Assembly: GCA_003640385.1 (NCBI GenBank)
Contig: RCAB01000764.1
Coordinates: 1-21,074, forward strand
Direction of reading: 5' to 3'
DNA length: 21,074 nt
From: Setaria digitata
Lineage: Eukaryota; Nematoda; Chromadorea; Rhabditida; Setariidae
In this document: positions 8,913-20,499 of the stretch, in pieces
How positions within the stretch are numbered: position 1 is the first letter of the stretch
How the letters are laid out: each line of letters begins with the position of its first letter
Notes under the pieces: model-generated
The model's database searches: none
What the model was told of the DNA's origin: nothing
Seen by the model: the letters and a program-made list of their open reading frames with translations, nothing else
Translations under genes and position numbers: made by a program

Positions 8913-9821
8913 TGTATCTATTGTATCCGATGAATATCGAATGATGGAATAATTCCAGTAGTATTGGTAAGTAGATAGAAGGGAACAACTGTAAATTGTA
9001 GGGGAAATGTGAAGCTCAATTCAGTTTCACGGGCACACGGATGTGTTAATGTTAGAGATCGCAAATCAAACTTGTGTACATTCTGAATCAAAACTGAATA
9101 TTGAAATTCGGCATTTGAAAATTTCCCAGCTCGTACTTAAACATGAAAAGCTAAGTGAAAATCCATTCAACTAGATAGTATTCTAATACAGTTAGACAAA
9201 ATATTCGTATCAATGAAGTTTTTTTCCGCCATAATTTGCTTTAAAAATGAAAGAACTAAAAATTGCCCGACACAACGCTTTAATAAATATGAAAATATGA
9301 ATGAATGTAAAAAATTAATTCACTGTGACTTCACCTGCACTGCTTAATGTAGAAGGTAATATTCAAGTAAAAACTAGGAAACATAGGAGGTATTAAATGG
9401 CAAGGAAGTTAGTAACTAAGCAATTCTAATTAATCAAATGAATTGGGTGATTTAATCTCAAGAAATTTGTCAATTTTATTGGAAGAGTAAAATTTGCAAA
9501 TTATCTGAACGTCATTTAAGTAGGAATAAATGACGAATGAAAAATCTTGGAAAATGATGCAGGAATGACATCGGTCACTTAAACTTTTTAAATTTCCGTT
9601 TAATAGCTGAACACGTTTTGATTAAGTCAACATTTCCAAGGTATCATATGGGATTAATTTTTATGCAGTTATGATATATCAAGTATTATTCTCCACAATG
9701 TGTCCAAGTTGCGTTTCAGAGCAGGTCTAATTAATTGGATTTGGATACGTATCTGCTATACTGGACGATTTGGTTTTAAAAAATAATCAGACTGTTTTTT
9801 TTTTTGTTCTTATAATTCCAG

Positions 9822-9874
9822 AAACAACAGTTCACGTTATAGCAGAAGAATCCGATGTTCATGACTCGAGATGA
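9822..9874 (+). other. Possible orphan terminal exon
   Basis: A long T-run and TTATAATTCCAG precede an open stretch reading TTVHVIAEESDVHDSR and then TGA, if two bases complete the preceding codon. The acceptor is good and the peptide acidic, but I find no coding exon upstream in a compatible frame. The nearest good donor, at 8966, gives no ATG. It may be part of a non-coding transcript, or chance. Confidence 0.22.
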
Positions 9875-10910
9875 CCCATTTCTGATGCTGCTGAATCAGT
9901 CGTACGCTTGCACTGAATTTATTGTTTCAAGATAATTTTTCAATTTATTTCAATATAATCTTTCTTATTTGAAAGGAACATCCAAGAAATTTCAAATGCC
10001 GAAGTTTACAAAAAAGGGGATTTGCTAAACCTAGTCTAATTTATATTTCCAAATTAAGAGCAAATTACATAAATTATTTAGCCTATGCAAATCGGTAAAC
10101 TTATTACAGGATATTCTGATATTGCTCGATTTTCTTGTTTCCGCAGCATTTTTTAACTTCGTGATAATAGTAAGTTTTAGATTCAGTCTTTTTGAAATGT
10201 TTTCAACATTCAAGTAGTCATGGAATTCTTGGGGAAATTGTCAAAATTTAGCAAGTAAAGTAGAAAAAACTAATCATTTGAGTGCCAATTGTTAATCAAC
10301 AAAACATTTAGATGGCTTTTGAGATCAAAATTAAAATTTATTTCAAGTAAATAAGTGCTAAGCTTACATATTGTCATGCTGTATTGTAGAGACAATAAGC
10401 AAATACTTTCTAATTTCTCGTTTCTCACTCTCCCGTGCATTTTTCAAATTCTATTCCAACAATTAGAAGAACTTTCGTCAGAGCAATCATTAATTAACCT
10501 GCAACGCAGCTACTGAGAGAGCTGCTCGGCCATCCGGCAAAGATGTTGCAACAGCTGTGTGCAGAGGCGCAATAAAAAGCGAAGTAACGTCTGATTCAGT
10601 GATTCGTTGTTCTAGGAGCAGTTGACCGTCGACCACTCTGTCGAGCCCTCATTAAGGTGAACATGGGGAGGAAACATTTATCCTTAATCAGGCTAATTAT
10701 CCTCGGTTGAAGTGGAGTACTGCAGACGCATCGGACAAGGCCTTCTTTCTATTTATTGCATCGATCAATCGATTGGATTGTTTTTCATCATAGCTTAGAT
10801 ATGTTAATGAATTATTTAAATTGCTGATCTAATTAACAGTGAGTTGTTGTTGGTTTTCTTCCACTTTCTCTTGTCTTATTTCAATCGTTTTTCTTCCATA
10901 AACTTTTTCA
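9875..10910. other. Upstream region of cathepsin F
   Basis: Mostly AT-rich DNA without a supported gene. From about 10500 to 10680 it turns clearly GC-richer and contains a 44-codon open frame without a clear start (10494-10625, ending TGA; for example RPSGKDVATAV). This block could be a proximal promoter or an unrecognised exon. Confidence 0.4.
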
Positions 10911-10911
10911 G
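10903..10911 (+). promoter_or_regulatory. Candidate trans-splice / 5' UTR acceptor of cathepsin F
   Basis: CTTTTTCAG is close to the ideal nematode 3' splice site and lies 80 bases before the cathepsin F start codon. It could receive a spliced leader or end a 5' UTR intron. Confidence 0.45.
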
Positions 10912-10991
10912 CTTTCCATTCCCTTCCATTTCATATTTTTCAAATAAGAAGCGGATTTTCATCCCGGGATATCGCGGTGTGCATTCCCTAC

Positions 10992-13900
10992 ATGATGATC
11001 AATTGCTGGTTAATTTTACTTGGATTTTATGCTCTTGCAGCGGCCACGAAACTCGTGAATAATGATTCTGAAACAGAAGAATATCGGGTAAGATGCTAAT
11101 TGTGGCTTAGAGATGATAGCCCAATTGTTTGATAGAACAAGTTACATACGGTCTGTGACGAGGTTTATAATTATCCTTTAAAGTTTCGATATTCGGATGG
11201 TGTAATCATGTAGAATTAAATCCGATTTTACATTCAAGTTACAATAGGAAAATGTTAGATTTTAAAGCTGTTAGGAGAGATTTGATATGTAAATCTCTTG
11301 AAGTTTATCGAGAAAACAGTAGTGGTCCATTAGAGTCTGTGAAATTTCACTGGGATTCCGAAAAAAACAAACGATTATTGGTACGAGAAGTTTCAAATTA
11401 ATAAAAAATGAGTTGAAAAGCTGCAAAAGTAAAAGGTTTGATTTTTTTTTTTGTTATCTATCATTTATAGCAATTATAGAGTATGTTATCGTTAGCAATG
11501 AATGAGTATAACAAAATATCTGATGATGATTATGATTGGATTCCAACGGAAATTCTAGACATCCGTAGTATTCGTAACACCGGAATGCATTATTCGATTA
11601 AAGTTGCAATGACTCTTTCCAACTGTACCAAAACTGTAAGGCTCCTTTTTAAACTTCATTTCACTTCATTATCCTTATTTTACAATTTTTTTTCCTTTTT
11701 GTTTTTTTTTTTTGTTTTTTTCTTTTCATAAAGTCATTTCAGACTCATATGAAGTTTGACAATAAATACTGTAAGCCGAAGAAATCAACCGGTTTGAAAG
11801 TAAGAAAATTTTGCAATTCCTTATTAATTAATTCCTGATGATGGTATCATTTCATTTATTTGAAAGAATCTCGATGTTCTCTTCCAACTAAAAAGTTATA
11901 TAAATATAACAGATTATAATCTTTTAATGCTATCAAAGATATCTACTTCTCTTCTAAAATATTTTAAAGCTTCTGCTTCAGTCTTGCACGTTTGAAATGT
12001 TTCAACCAAGCTGGAAAGTTCCCGGAAAGATCAGACTTGTAACTTGCTCAGACTACATTTCACCAGAACAACTAACCGAAAAGAGCCGGTAGCTCTTCGC
12101 TGATTTTATAATTGTTGAGAAAATTATAATTGAAATTCTCAATCAATGCATATTTCAGGCCTTTATTAGATAAAAGTTTCACATCGAATATGAAGCCAGT
12201 GGAATCTATTGCTGGCCTCCACCATTGGTTGGAACCAAAGATGTTGATGTCATGGAATAGTTTCTCAAATTTCGTTAAAAAGTGAGTTTTTTGCTCCTTT
12301 CAGAGATATTTCTGATATGTTTAATTATAGAAAAATCATTCAAAAGATATGGCTTTGTCCGTTAGTTACCTGACTATCAGGTAGACTTAAGTAATTACCA
12401 GTATGGTCCATGATTCCTCATTTCTCTAACATTCAGAGGTTTCCCAAGGGCCACAGGAAGCAGTAATTAGTTTCAGGTTCAAGCGGACGTATTCTTCAAT
12501 AGAAGAACAATTGAATCGTTTTAAAATATACATCCAAAATATGCGTTTTGCGAAAAAGTTGCAGCATGAAGAGAAAGGGACAGCGATTTATGGTGAAACA
12601 CAATTCAGCGACATGACACGGGAAGAATTTAAAAAAGTTAAAATTGGGACTTTATGTTCATTTGAATTTTAAAAGTATATGCTTCCCTGAAAAAATCTTC
12701 AATTAATGAGAAATGATATATCATTTTTCTACGTACCAGTTGTTTAGGTAATCAGTTTGGTTACTCAGCGAGATATTTTGCTGTTGGTCTTACTGTTCAG
12801 TATATTGGTTTAATTACCAGTAATGATAAAATGTTATTTCTTCGATAACCAAAAATCGGTGTTCAAAATCAAAATTAGAAAATGTTTTCAGTATTGAGTT
12901 TGATTATTTTGTTGTTGAAATCTTTTAGAGCTTTCAAAGCTTTCAGATAATGTTGCCGAAGTTCTGGGAGCGAAACGTAAAATTGAGCGGTGTTGATTTC
13001 GACTTGAAGGATTTCAATCTTTCGCTGGAGGATTTACCAAAGAGTTTCGATTGGGGGGAGAAAGGAGCCGTTACACCGGTGAAGAATCAAGGTCTACATC
13101 AACTTTTCATTTTCAAGAAAAGAGATAATGACCAGCAGCAGGAGTTATTGCGTTTTCAGCTCTTGAGGCAGGATTTAATTGTTAACATCTTTTAAGATAT
13201 TGTAATTAATTGAGACTCCACGGCACTGTTATTTCAGGTTACTGTGGTAGTTGTTGGGCTTTCTCTGTCACTGGGAACATCGAAGGTGTTTGGGCTATTA
13301 AAACCGGTCAGCTGGTATCGCTCTCCGAACAGGAACTGGTCGATTGCGATGTGATTGATCAAGGGTGTAACGGAGGACTGCCAGTGAATGCTTTTCAGTC
13401 AGTGTGCAAAAAGATTCTTAAGTTATTGAAGCAAACAGCTGAGTCCTCAAATTGAAAATGAGGTGTTTTTTCAGCACTTATTGTTGAAGTATTCTTCCAG
13501 TAAGATGTAACAAGATACTTTTCAGAGAAATAATAAGAATGGGTGGTTTGGAACCAGAAGATCGATATCCTTATAAAGCGAAAAATGGAACCTGCCATTT
13601 GGTTCGTGCAGATATTGCCGTTACTATCGACGACTTCGTAAGAATTCCAAATAATGAGACGGTAATGAAGGCTTGGGTCGCGCAACGCGGACCCCTTTCT
13701 GTTGGTAAGCTTTATTAATTACTGCTTTAATTAACTGAGAATGGAAAAAGTGAGGTGGCAAAGACGTTGTTCTGACGAGCTAGTTCGAAAGCACCGGACG
13801 AAACAGCCTTATATACATGAGGATATGCTTACGTCAGGCAGCGTTCGTCACAGCAATGTGCACTGCAGTAGATTTAATTATTCAAACTTTTGACTTCCAC

Positions 13901-14171
13901 TTACTCCAGAATAACTTTTTGAGGTATTGATGCGGAGCTGCTGGCTTACTATAAAGGCGGAATTCTGCATCCATCCCGAGCACGTTGTCCGTCATCGAAA
14001 ATCGATCACGGAGTATTGATCACTGGCTATGGTGTTCACAACAGTATGCCATACTGGATCATTAAGAACAGCTGGGGTCCTCAATGGGGTGAAAACGGTT
14101 ATTTCCGCTTGATGCGCGGCAAAGATGTTTGCGGCGTTAGTGAAATGGCATCATCTGCAATCATTTACTGA
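10992..14171 (+). CDS. CTSF: Cathepsin F-like cysteine protease (papain family C1A) with N-terminal cystatin-like domain
   Basis: Ten exons: 10992-11087, 11480-11635, 11743-11799, 11982-12088, 12159-12281, 12477-12636, 12947-13091, 13238-13397, 13526-13704 and 13924-14171. All phases match and give 476 residues (human about 484). A signal peptide ([14 protein letters not shown]) is followed by a cystatin-like domain at about 33-127 with four cysteines (81, 94, 105, 125). The I29 propeptide (about 170-233) carries the cathepsin F ERFNAQ pattern E-x3-R-x2-I-x3-N-x3-A-x3-Q and [10 protein letters not shown]. The mature enzyme starts near residue 264 (LPKSFDW). Active-site residues are intact: Gln 281, Cys 287 in CGSCWAFS, His 423 in DHGVL and Asn 443 in IIKNSWG. 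It should be an active endopeptidase of lysosomes or secretions; in parasitic worms such enzymes serve digestion, moulting or host interaction. Exon 7 ends at AAA|GTTAAA, chosen because it joins in phase to [10 protein letters not shown]. Confidence 0.97.
11252..11380 (+). CDS. Possible alternative first exon of cathepsin F (leaderless isoform)
   Basis: Inside the first cathepsin F intron an ATG opens 43 codons (starting [14 protein letters not shown], ending KNKRLL) up to a donor TTG|GTACGA. The end is phase 0, exactly what the next exon (11480) needs. As an internal exon it fails: no good acceptor gives phase 0 from exon 1. As a first exon it works, and TTTTACATTCAAG ends 13 bases before its ATG, a possible leader acceptor. 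The product would have 487 residues and no signal peptide. It may equally be an unused pseudo-exon. Confidence 0.35.
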
Positions 14172-14293
14172 TCTGTACAAAGTAATTTGATGAGACAGGA
14201 AATGAAACTTCCATAAAATATATTTCCATACTCTGGAAAAAGCTCACCATTACTTGCTTATTTTTTATCATATACCATCCTGTATTTCCATTT

Positions 14294-14299
14294 AATAAA
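14294..14299 (+). terminator. Candidate cathepsin F polyadenylation signal (AATAAA)
   Basis: A canonical AATAAA lies about 120 bases after the cathepsin F stop codon. A weaker ATAAAA occurs nearer, around 14214. Confidence 0.5.
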
Positions 14300-14923
14300 T
14301 TTGTGTGAATATTCATTTTGACATACTTATTTCATTTTCATCAAAACACGTAGGTATACGTTTGACTACATGTGTTATGAGATGAGAACATGCTTCATAA
14401 CTCGTGATAAGGAGTGACGAGATGCCTTGTTTGCTTGCTAAGAGATGTAGATAAATAGATAAACCACTCGACAATATGATTTATCTGTCTGACATTTTAC
14501 AGACATTCCGAACATTATCTGTCTGACATTTTGCAGACATTTCGAATATTATTGACATTGTTTCTTTTTTTTGTTATGATGAGCTGGAAATATTCCGGGT
14601 GCTGTATACAATTTAAAAACTCATTTCACCGTCAACAGATTTCATAATAGGTTTGCAAAATATATGAAGAAGACCTTGCGTATAAGTCAAAAGTATATGG
14701 TAAAGATTGGGATTTCATAGAACTATCCAGTTCCTTCAGTGATAAAAGAAAATCGGACAGCTTAGTTGATTCTCTTTTTCCTCACAACACATAATACAGT
14801 GTTGTGGCTTTGATAATGTTCAGCACCACAATTGTTTCTCCAAATTAAAATAAACGTAAATGGAAAAACAGAGAGAAGCTAAATGAGACTAATATAAGAG
14901 CTTTTTTTTTTTTTTAAACAGGA
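14300..14923. other. Convergent spacer between cathepsin F and MCM10
   Basis: No exon on either strand. It contains the 34-bp tandem duplication and the 3' ends of both flanking transcripts, plus T-runs near 14565 and 14902 in the plus-strand reading. Confidence 0.6.
14481..14548. repeat. Two tandem copies of a 34-bp repeat with internal hairpin
   Basis: Copies at 14481-14514 and 14515-14548 differ at three positions. Each contains TGTCTGACATTTTACAGACA (second copy with a G in the loop), a 6-bp inverted repeat TGTCTG/CAGACA around an 8-base loop. It lies in the 3' region shared by the convergent genes. Confidence 0.92.
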
Positions 14924-17900
14924 CTAGCAGTTAACATATTTCCTTTCTTCGCCACGTAAAAGCAGATCTTCTTGCGGTAACTTTATCTTTCTTTCATCTT
15001 TCATTGATACCCGTTGGAAGTCATTGCACCCACAATGCTGGAAACAATTTTCTATACAGGAGCGAAATGAGAGAAATTTTTGACGGGGATATATGTTCAG
15101 ACTTTAAAAAGCGAATGTCACTTCCTCATTTCTACTTGTAAAGTGAAAAGAACTAATTTGGACCGATAAACTTATAGTTAGTTGTACTTGGTTCTGTTTC
15201 ACTGAGATTATATTTGAGGAGCTGTCAAATCGGAAAGACTAACTGTGCAAGGAACGGCGGGTATTCGTTCGTATGAGATCGTACGCCTGTGACATTGCTT
15301 ACACCGGAAGAATCGCTTGCTGGCCTTGCATTGTTTCACAGTATGACATAACTGTTTGCAAAGATCGCTCTGTTTGTGCGACTTATAATTGCACTACAAA
15401 TATGCAACTATATATTATTAAGAAGTCCATTAACTCCTGTTTGACAGAAGGCTGTAGTTATAATCAGAATCTCATCAAACAGTGAATGGAACCACAATTT
15501 TTGAACATTTTAAAAACACATTATACCATTAAACTCTCGTTTAATATGCAAATCCACATCTCATTAAAATATTCAAGACTGAAATACAGCAAACCTGAAT
15601 ACAAATGACAACATTGCAATTTCTAATTTCCATAGTGTTGGTTAGATAATTTTCCAATTTCTCTTTTTGTTCCATGGTATGAAAGTAAAGTCCTTCACGT
15701 TCGGCATCTTCCTAGAAAAATATAAAGCATACTTCAGATAACAGCGACTAAAAAGAAATTGAAATATTCCAGAAATTTTTTTCAAATTAAGAATATCTAA
15801 TTACATATTAGAATTTTGGTTAGTACCAAGAACATCAAAAACTCAATACATATGTGTAACTTCCTTTCACAAGGTTGTTGACAGCACTGCAGCGTCCATC
15901 CAAAATACCTCTATTTTATTTTGGAAGAGTTTTATTGGCGTAACCAAAACTGAATTTTAAACTTAAAGCTTACTCGATGAAGATCGCTCTCGTGACTACT
16001 TTTTTTCTTCATCAAGGCCAAAATTTCATCAGCTGTATATGGAGTTTTCGAAAATTTTCCGACTTCTTCCGAATTCGAACTGCTACTTTCGTTCGCTCCT
16101 GTTTTTTTCATTTTCCACCCTTCCGCACGCTCTTTTGAAACTGAAGGACAATTTATGTTAACATTTTACAAGCCAAATAGAATCCTAAGACAAAATCGTC
16201 CCGAGCAATGGCTTTCAATTTAAAAACTTGAGAAAAGCAGATGAAAGTGAATAATGGCGGCAATCTTCACAAGATATTTTATAAGAAATGGTCTACAGTA
16301 AACGTATGAAATGGACAATTATATTTGAAAACCTTACCTATATATAACTATTACAACACAACACTGAATTAAGACCAATTCATGAAATCTTTGAAAAGTG
16401 CTTCCAATCATTTTGTTAGAGTTCTTGTTTTGTAATAAAAAATAGATAATGCAGATAATAAAATAAGAGCAATAAAATGACCTACAAAACAAACGTCTCT
16501 TTCTCGGTCTACCATTTAGTGAATTTGGATCGGCCTTTTCCACGCCACCTTTTTTTATTACTGCCGCAATGGCTTTTCTCTGCAAACAACCACTCTACAT
16601 TTAACTATCAACCGCTTAAACTCACTTGTCTGTGTGCAAAGATAATAATATAGCAATGATGGAGGAAAGAATTATATTAAGCATAAAATCACTGACTATC
16701 GATGAAAATTCACTAACCTTTGCATCTTCTGAAACGTTTAATTTGGTGAAAGTTGTTGTTGGACAAGTAAGTAATACAGTTCCAGAATTCAAACCCTTGC
16801 CAAGAACTGGTGAAGATACCAAGCTTTTGCTTCCATTTTCCTGAGTAATGAAGTTACTACAGCGCTTAGGAAATAGCTCAGTAAATTTCCTTTTTTTTTT
16901 TTTCCCTTCTGAGTAATTAGTTAAGCCAATCAATATGAATTATCCACACTTATTGAGATTAATTCACAAAACCAGAAACCTCCTTTTGCAGAAACTCTTT
17001 AAGCGAACCATCATTCTTTTTTTCCGCCAATATTTTTCCATGTTGTTGCGAAACGCTTCTAGTTCCATAAACTTCAGCCTATATATGGAGAAGAGCTATT
17101 TTGGAAAACCAAAAGCCTTCAGAAAGTAAATTTAATAAGAAACTTAAACAATAAAAAACAAGGAATGGCCAAATAAAATTTCACTGAAACCTAGCCAGCG
17201 ACTATTACCGTTTCCATGGTGCTTTCTTAACCAGAACATGCTTGCTGAATCGAAGAATAATGTTCCCTATTTAAATAATAGAGCAGTCAAAAACCTAATG
17301 CCTATGAATGGAGGAAATAATTGTTTATTGAACAGAAAGCTGTGAATAAACTTTTATTGAAAGTAAGCTTTTTAGATAAATAAGTCGATAAATAAATAGA
17401 CAAATAAATAAGATCAATTTATATATATACATGTTTATCTATTTTATATATAATATATTATATATAAGTGATAAAAACACACAGCAATTCCCGCATACGG
17501 TTTGGATCTAAACACATGAGCGTACCTCTTTCTCAATTAGAGCGTTCAGCGTCTTCTTTTCATATTCTTTCAAACTCTTCGATTGTGTTAATGAACTTTT
17601 AGTTTTTTGCTTGATATTTTTTCTAACGTCATTTATCGACAAGGTGTTCGTTGAAACTTTGACAACTCTGAAGGCATTCTTTGTCTCTGCATAAAAGCCA
17701 ATTCTTTTTATCAACATGAATCGACCTTTAAAAAAAAAAACCAAAGTATTACTTTCAAATCAAGACCGCCATTCATTACAAGCTTACCTTTTCGGACCTG
17801 TAACTGTGCTGATGCCAAATGAATTAGATTCCTGCAATGGCAACTTCCGTTTAGGATTTGCCAGTGCAGATGTAAATGAACCACGATTCGCTGTGAATTT

Positions 17901-20499
17901 CCGAGCTGCCCTTTGAACATGATAAATACAACGTTCGCACTGTGATAAGTTTACCAGATTTTGACACAGGCTACCATCTTTCTTGATTGCCTGTTTGAAT
18001 GGCAACATGTTTTCAAATTTAATCAGGATTATCAAACATGAAACTTTCGCTTCACATATTTTTCCTTTAGTTTAGCAGAAGAAATTATTTTCACAGTCTC
18101 TAATTTCTACTTTTTAACTAAATGAACATATTTGTACTTCTAACACTACTACTTTTTAACGAAACACACCTTACAGTGACCGAAATCCGGGCAGAATCCC
18201 ATTTCCAGAACTTGCGCACATTTCGTTAATTTCACTGTTACTAGAAAAGATAAAAACTGAGGAACTAAGAAGAAAGATAACTAACTACAATATTACTGCA
18301 CAGACGTTTGAACTGAGCAAACAGAAAAATCAACAGCAGGAAATTGAGCTTAAGTCTCATGTTTATGTATATAACTGCACTATAAACGGAAAATTCGTTC
18401 TATAAACGAGTGAAAATCCTGAGAGAACCACAACATGAGAGAAAAGGATATGAAACAAAACGATTTTACTTTGCTTGCTGCCGCTATCAGCAAAGGGCGG
18501 CGTCACAAGTGCAATAACAGTACCAAGTTGTAGTTTCCAAAATTTTTTGACACAATCACCAAACACGAGAATTCTGACACTTTTATCTAGCGAATTCTGA
18601 AAATACAGAGATTTAAATTTTGTCTTGATAACTTCATTTCGTGCAGTAAAAAAAACCAGCAAAAAAAAAATTTTTTTTAAATGAAAAAAGTATTTAGCAT
18701 AACTGATACCAACTTTGCAATTAAGTTTGGAAAGTAAAATACCGCTAAATCGGAGACATTCCAGATCATATATTCATGTCCACTGGCACTTTTACGACAA
18801 CTCGTTTTTTCCACAATAATTGCCAGCGAAATCCATTTACTATCTCGTTCCTACAAATTACGGCATCATTAAACCCACCTGATTTAATAAGCTTATTTTA
18901 AATGAATTATATTGTTTCAGGATAGTGATATTTTTTTTTTTTTAGGAAAAGTATATGATGATGCTACTATATAATCCTTACAGAAAATGCTTTCAGCTCA
19001 CCCAAACGGATTTTCTTCAAACCATCACAGTAAGATTCGAATGCTGCTGATGAAAGTGTTGGGTTCCTACAAAAACTGTTACATTCCATAATTAAATTAG
19101 GGGTAATTTCTGATCAAACCATTATTTGACAGAACAATAAAAAGGTAGAATCCTTATCTTTTATTTGAACTAATAAAATGTTGACATGGAAAAACGAAAA
19201 AAAAAATGCGCGAAAATGCTTCTGTCTCATAAAAAAAGAGATCGCAAGCAATGAAACTGAATTATTTCGAAATAAATTGAATACCTAATACGAATACCGA
19301 AAAATGGATCATAAATTCTCAGTGCATCTTTTGATGATGACTCCACAGCTTGTGTAATTTGCTGGGCCTTTTCCTGGAGCATTCGGCGATTATCTTGAAC
19401 ATTGATACTGTGTTTTCTTATAGAATATGTCTAAAACAAGGTCAAAATACAAAACCACTTAGAATCCTGACTGAATCTCCTAGGTGAAAAAAAGTCTTCA
19501 TATGGACAAGAAATAGTAAGCGCTAGAAATGAAAACAAGTTAAAATGATTAAATAAGCAAACTAGCAAACAGAAGAGTAAAATAAAAAATGTCGAAACAC
19601 TGCAATCCTGAAACTGACTCCGCTGGATAAAAAATCTGAACAATTTTCTCCTGCATTTTTTAGTTGCCGCTTGATGTCTCGCCCAACGTCGCTCAGCCGA
19701 TCTCTGAAATATGGAAAGTGCAATGTGAAAAAGACACAGAGAAGCAGAAAAGGTATTACTTAACACTAAGGAACGATAAAACCACAAAATAAATGAATTA
19801 CGGTTGGTCGAAGTGCCGATCCCATTCATCCTCGCTCGAGTCTGCATCATTAGAATGCAACAAACTAATTCCATTACCAATCTTCTTGTGTCCGCTGCAG
19901 TTATTATTTTTTCTCGAACATTGAAAATCTATTGGAACTAGCTGACGAGCTGCTGAAACTGGATTATCAAAATTTTCCCTATGTCTTTAATATCGACTAC
20001 TACCACCTTACCAATGTATTACTTGTGATACTATGACGGACACTCTAGTAGTCCCTTTTCATACTCACAGGAATAAATAAGAAGCAGATAAACGCAATCC
20101 ATGCAAGTTAGCAAATTTGTAATCTCATGTAAGACAATAAGCTCATAAACTACGAGAAGACAATCTACTACTCCTATTTTTTGGAGGATCTGATTATTTT
20201 CTTATACTTCACACTCACGTTTTTCCTTGGCATCAGCCGCAGTAAACACAGCTATTTCAGTCATCCTTCCCCTTTTCCTGTTATCCATCCCCTCTGTTCC
20301 TTCACCATTTCCATCGACTTCCGCCATCTCTGCAAAATTATACCACATTGTAGAAAAAGGAAAAGACAAAATGAAATATCAAAAGTATATGCAATTACTA
20401 GCTGGGATACATTTAATAACTACGCAATAAGTAACCTTCGAACTGTTCGTCATCCTCGAACAAATTCAACAATGCATCAAGCGTCTTATTCTCATTCAT
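14924..20499 (-). CDS. MCM10: MCM10 DNA replication initiation factor
   Basis: Eighteen exons in transcript order: 20436-20499, 20219-20329, 19802-19952, 19619-19703, 19285-19430, 18982-19066, 18743-18850, 18470-18596, 18170-18240, 17788-17990, 17526-17703, 16980-17078, 16718-16840, 16486-16579, 15974-16140, 15595-15711, 15244-15393 and 14924-15037. Phases agree throughout and give 730 residues (human about 875). MCM10 activates the CMG helicase and recruits polymerase alpha in the nucleus. The N-terminus is short and acidic (MNENKTLDALLNLFEDDEQF). The OB-fold region is about 180-305 (YDPFFGIRIRNPTLSS, IRLGELKAF, VRILVFGDCVKKFW). The CCCH zinc finger is C325-x8-C334-x2-C337-x2-H340. SPVLGKGL and KADPNSLNG precede the C-terminal zinc ribbon, with C641/C644, C674/C677 (KRFFRCKQC) and C692/C695, and LLLRGEERKY near the end. 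Exon 1 starts at the first ATG after an upstream stop. The exon 10/11 junction has a competing solution. Confidence 0.95.
17375..17467. repeat. AT-rich simple repeat with 24-bp perfect palindrome in MCM10 intron
   Basis: GATAAATAA-like units (17375-17412) are followed by alternating TA runs ending in a perfect 24-bp palindrome at 17444-17467, built from TTATATATAATA and its complement. It lies in the intron between MCM10 exons 11 and 12 and could form a cruciform. It is probably a microsatellite. Confidence 0.85.

Noticed and set aside
11636..11731. Extension of the 11483-11731 ORF beyond the cystatin exon
   Set aside because: After 11635 the frame continues into a donor (GTAAGG) and a phenylalanine-rich T-run typical of an intron.
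12807..12818. Twelve bases identical to the start of the nematode SL1 spliced leader
   Set aside because: The match stops after 12 bases, there is no donor or Sm-site context, and it sits inside a cathepsin F intron; chance is sufficient.
13395..13685. 96-codon minus-strand ORF
   Set aside because: It lies antisense to cathepsin F exon 10 and the preceding intron.
15273..15485. Cysteine-rich plus-strand ORF that looks like a small secreted protein
   Set aside because: It is the antisense of MCM10 exon 17, which codes for the zinc-ribbon region on the minus strand; the cysteines are an antisense by-product.
19431..19880. Longest open frame in the window (149 codons, minus strand)
   Set aside because: It runs through MCM10 exon 3 and exon 4 and their introns in a frame that does not match the phases. 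The alternative frame fits the donor GTCAGT and neighbouring exons exactly.
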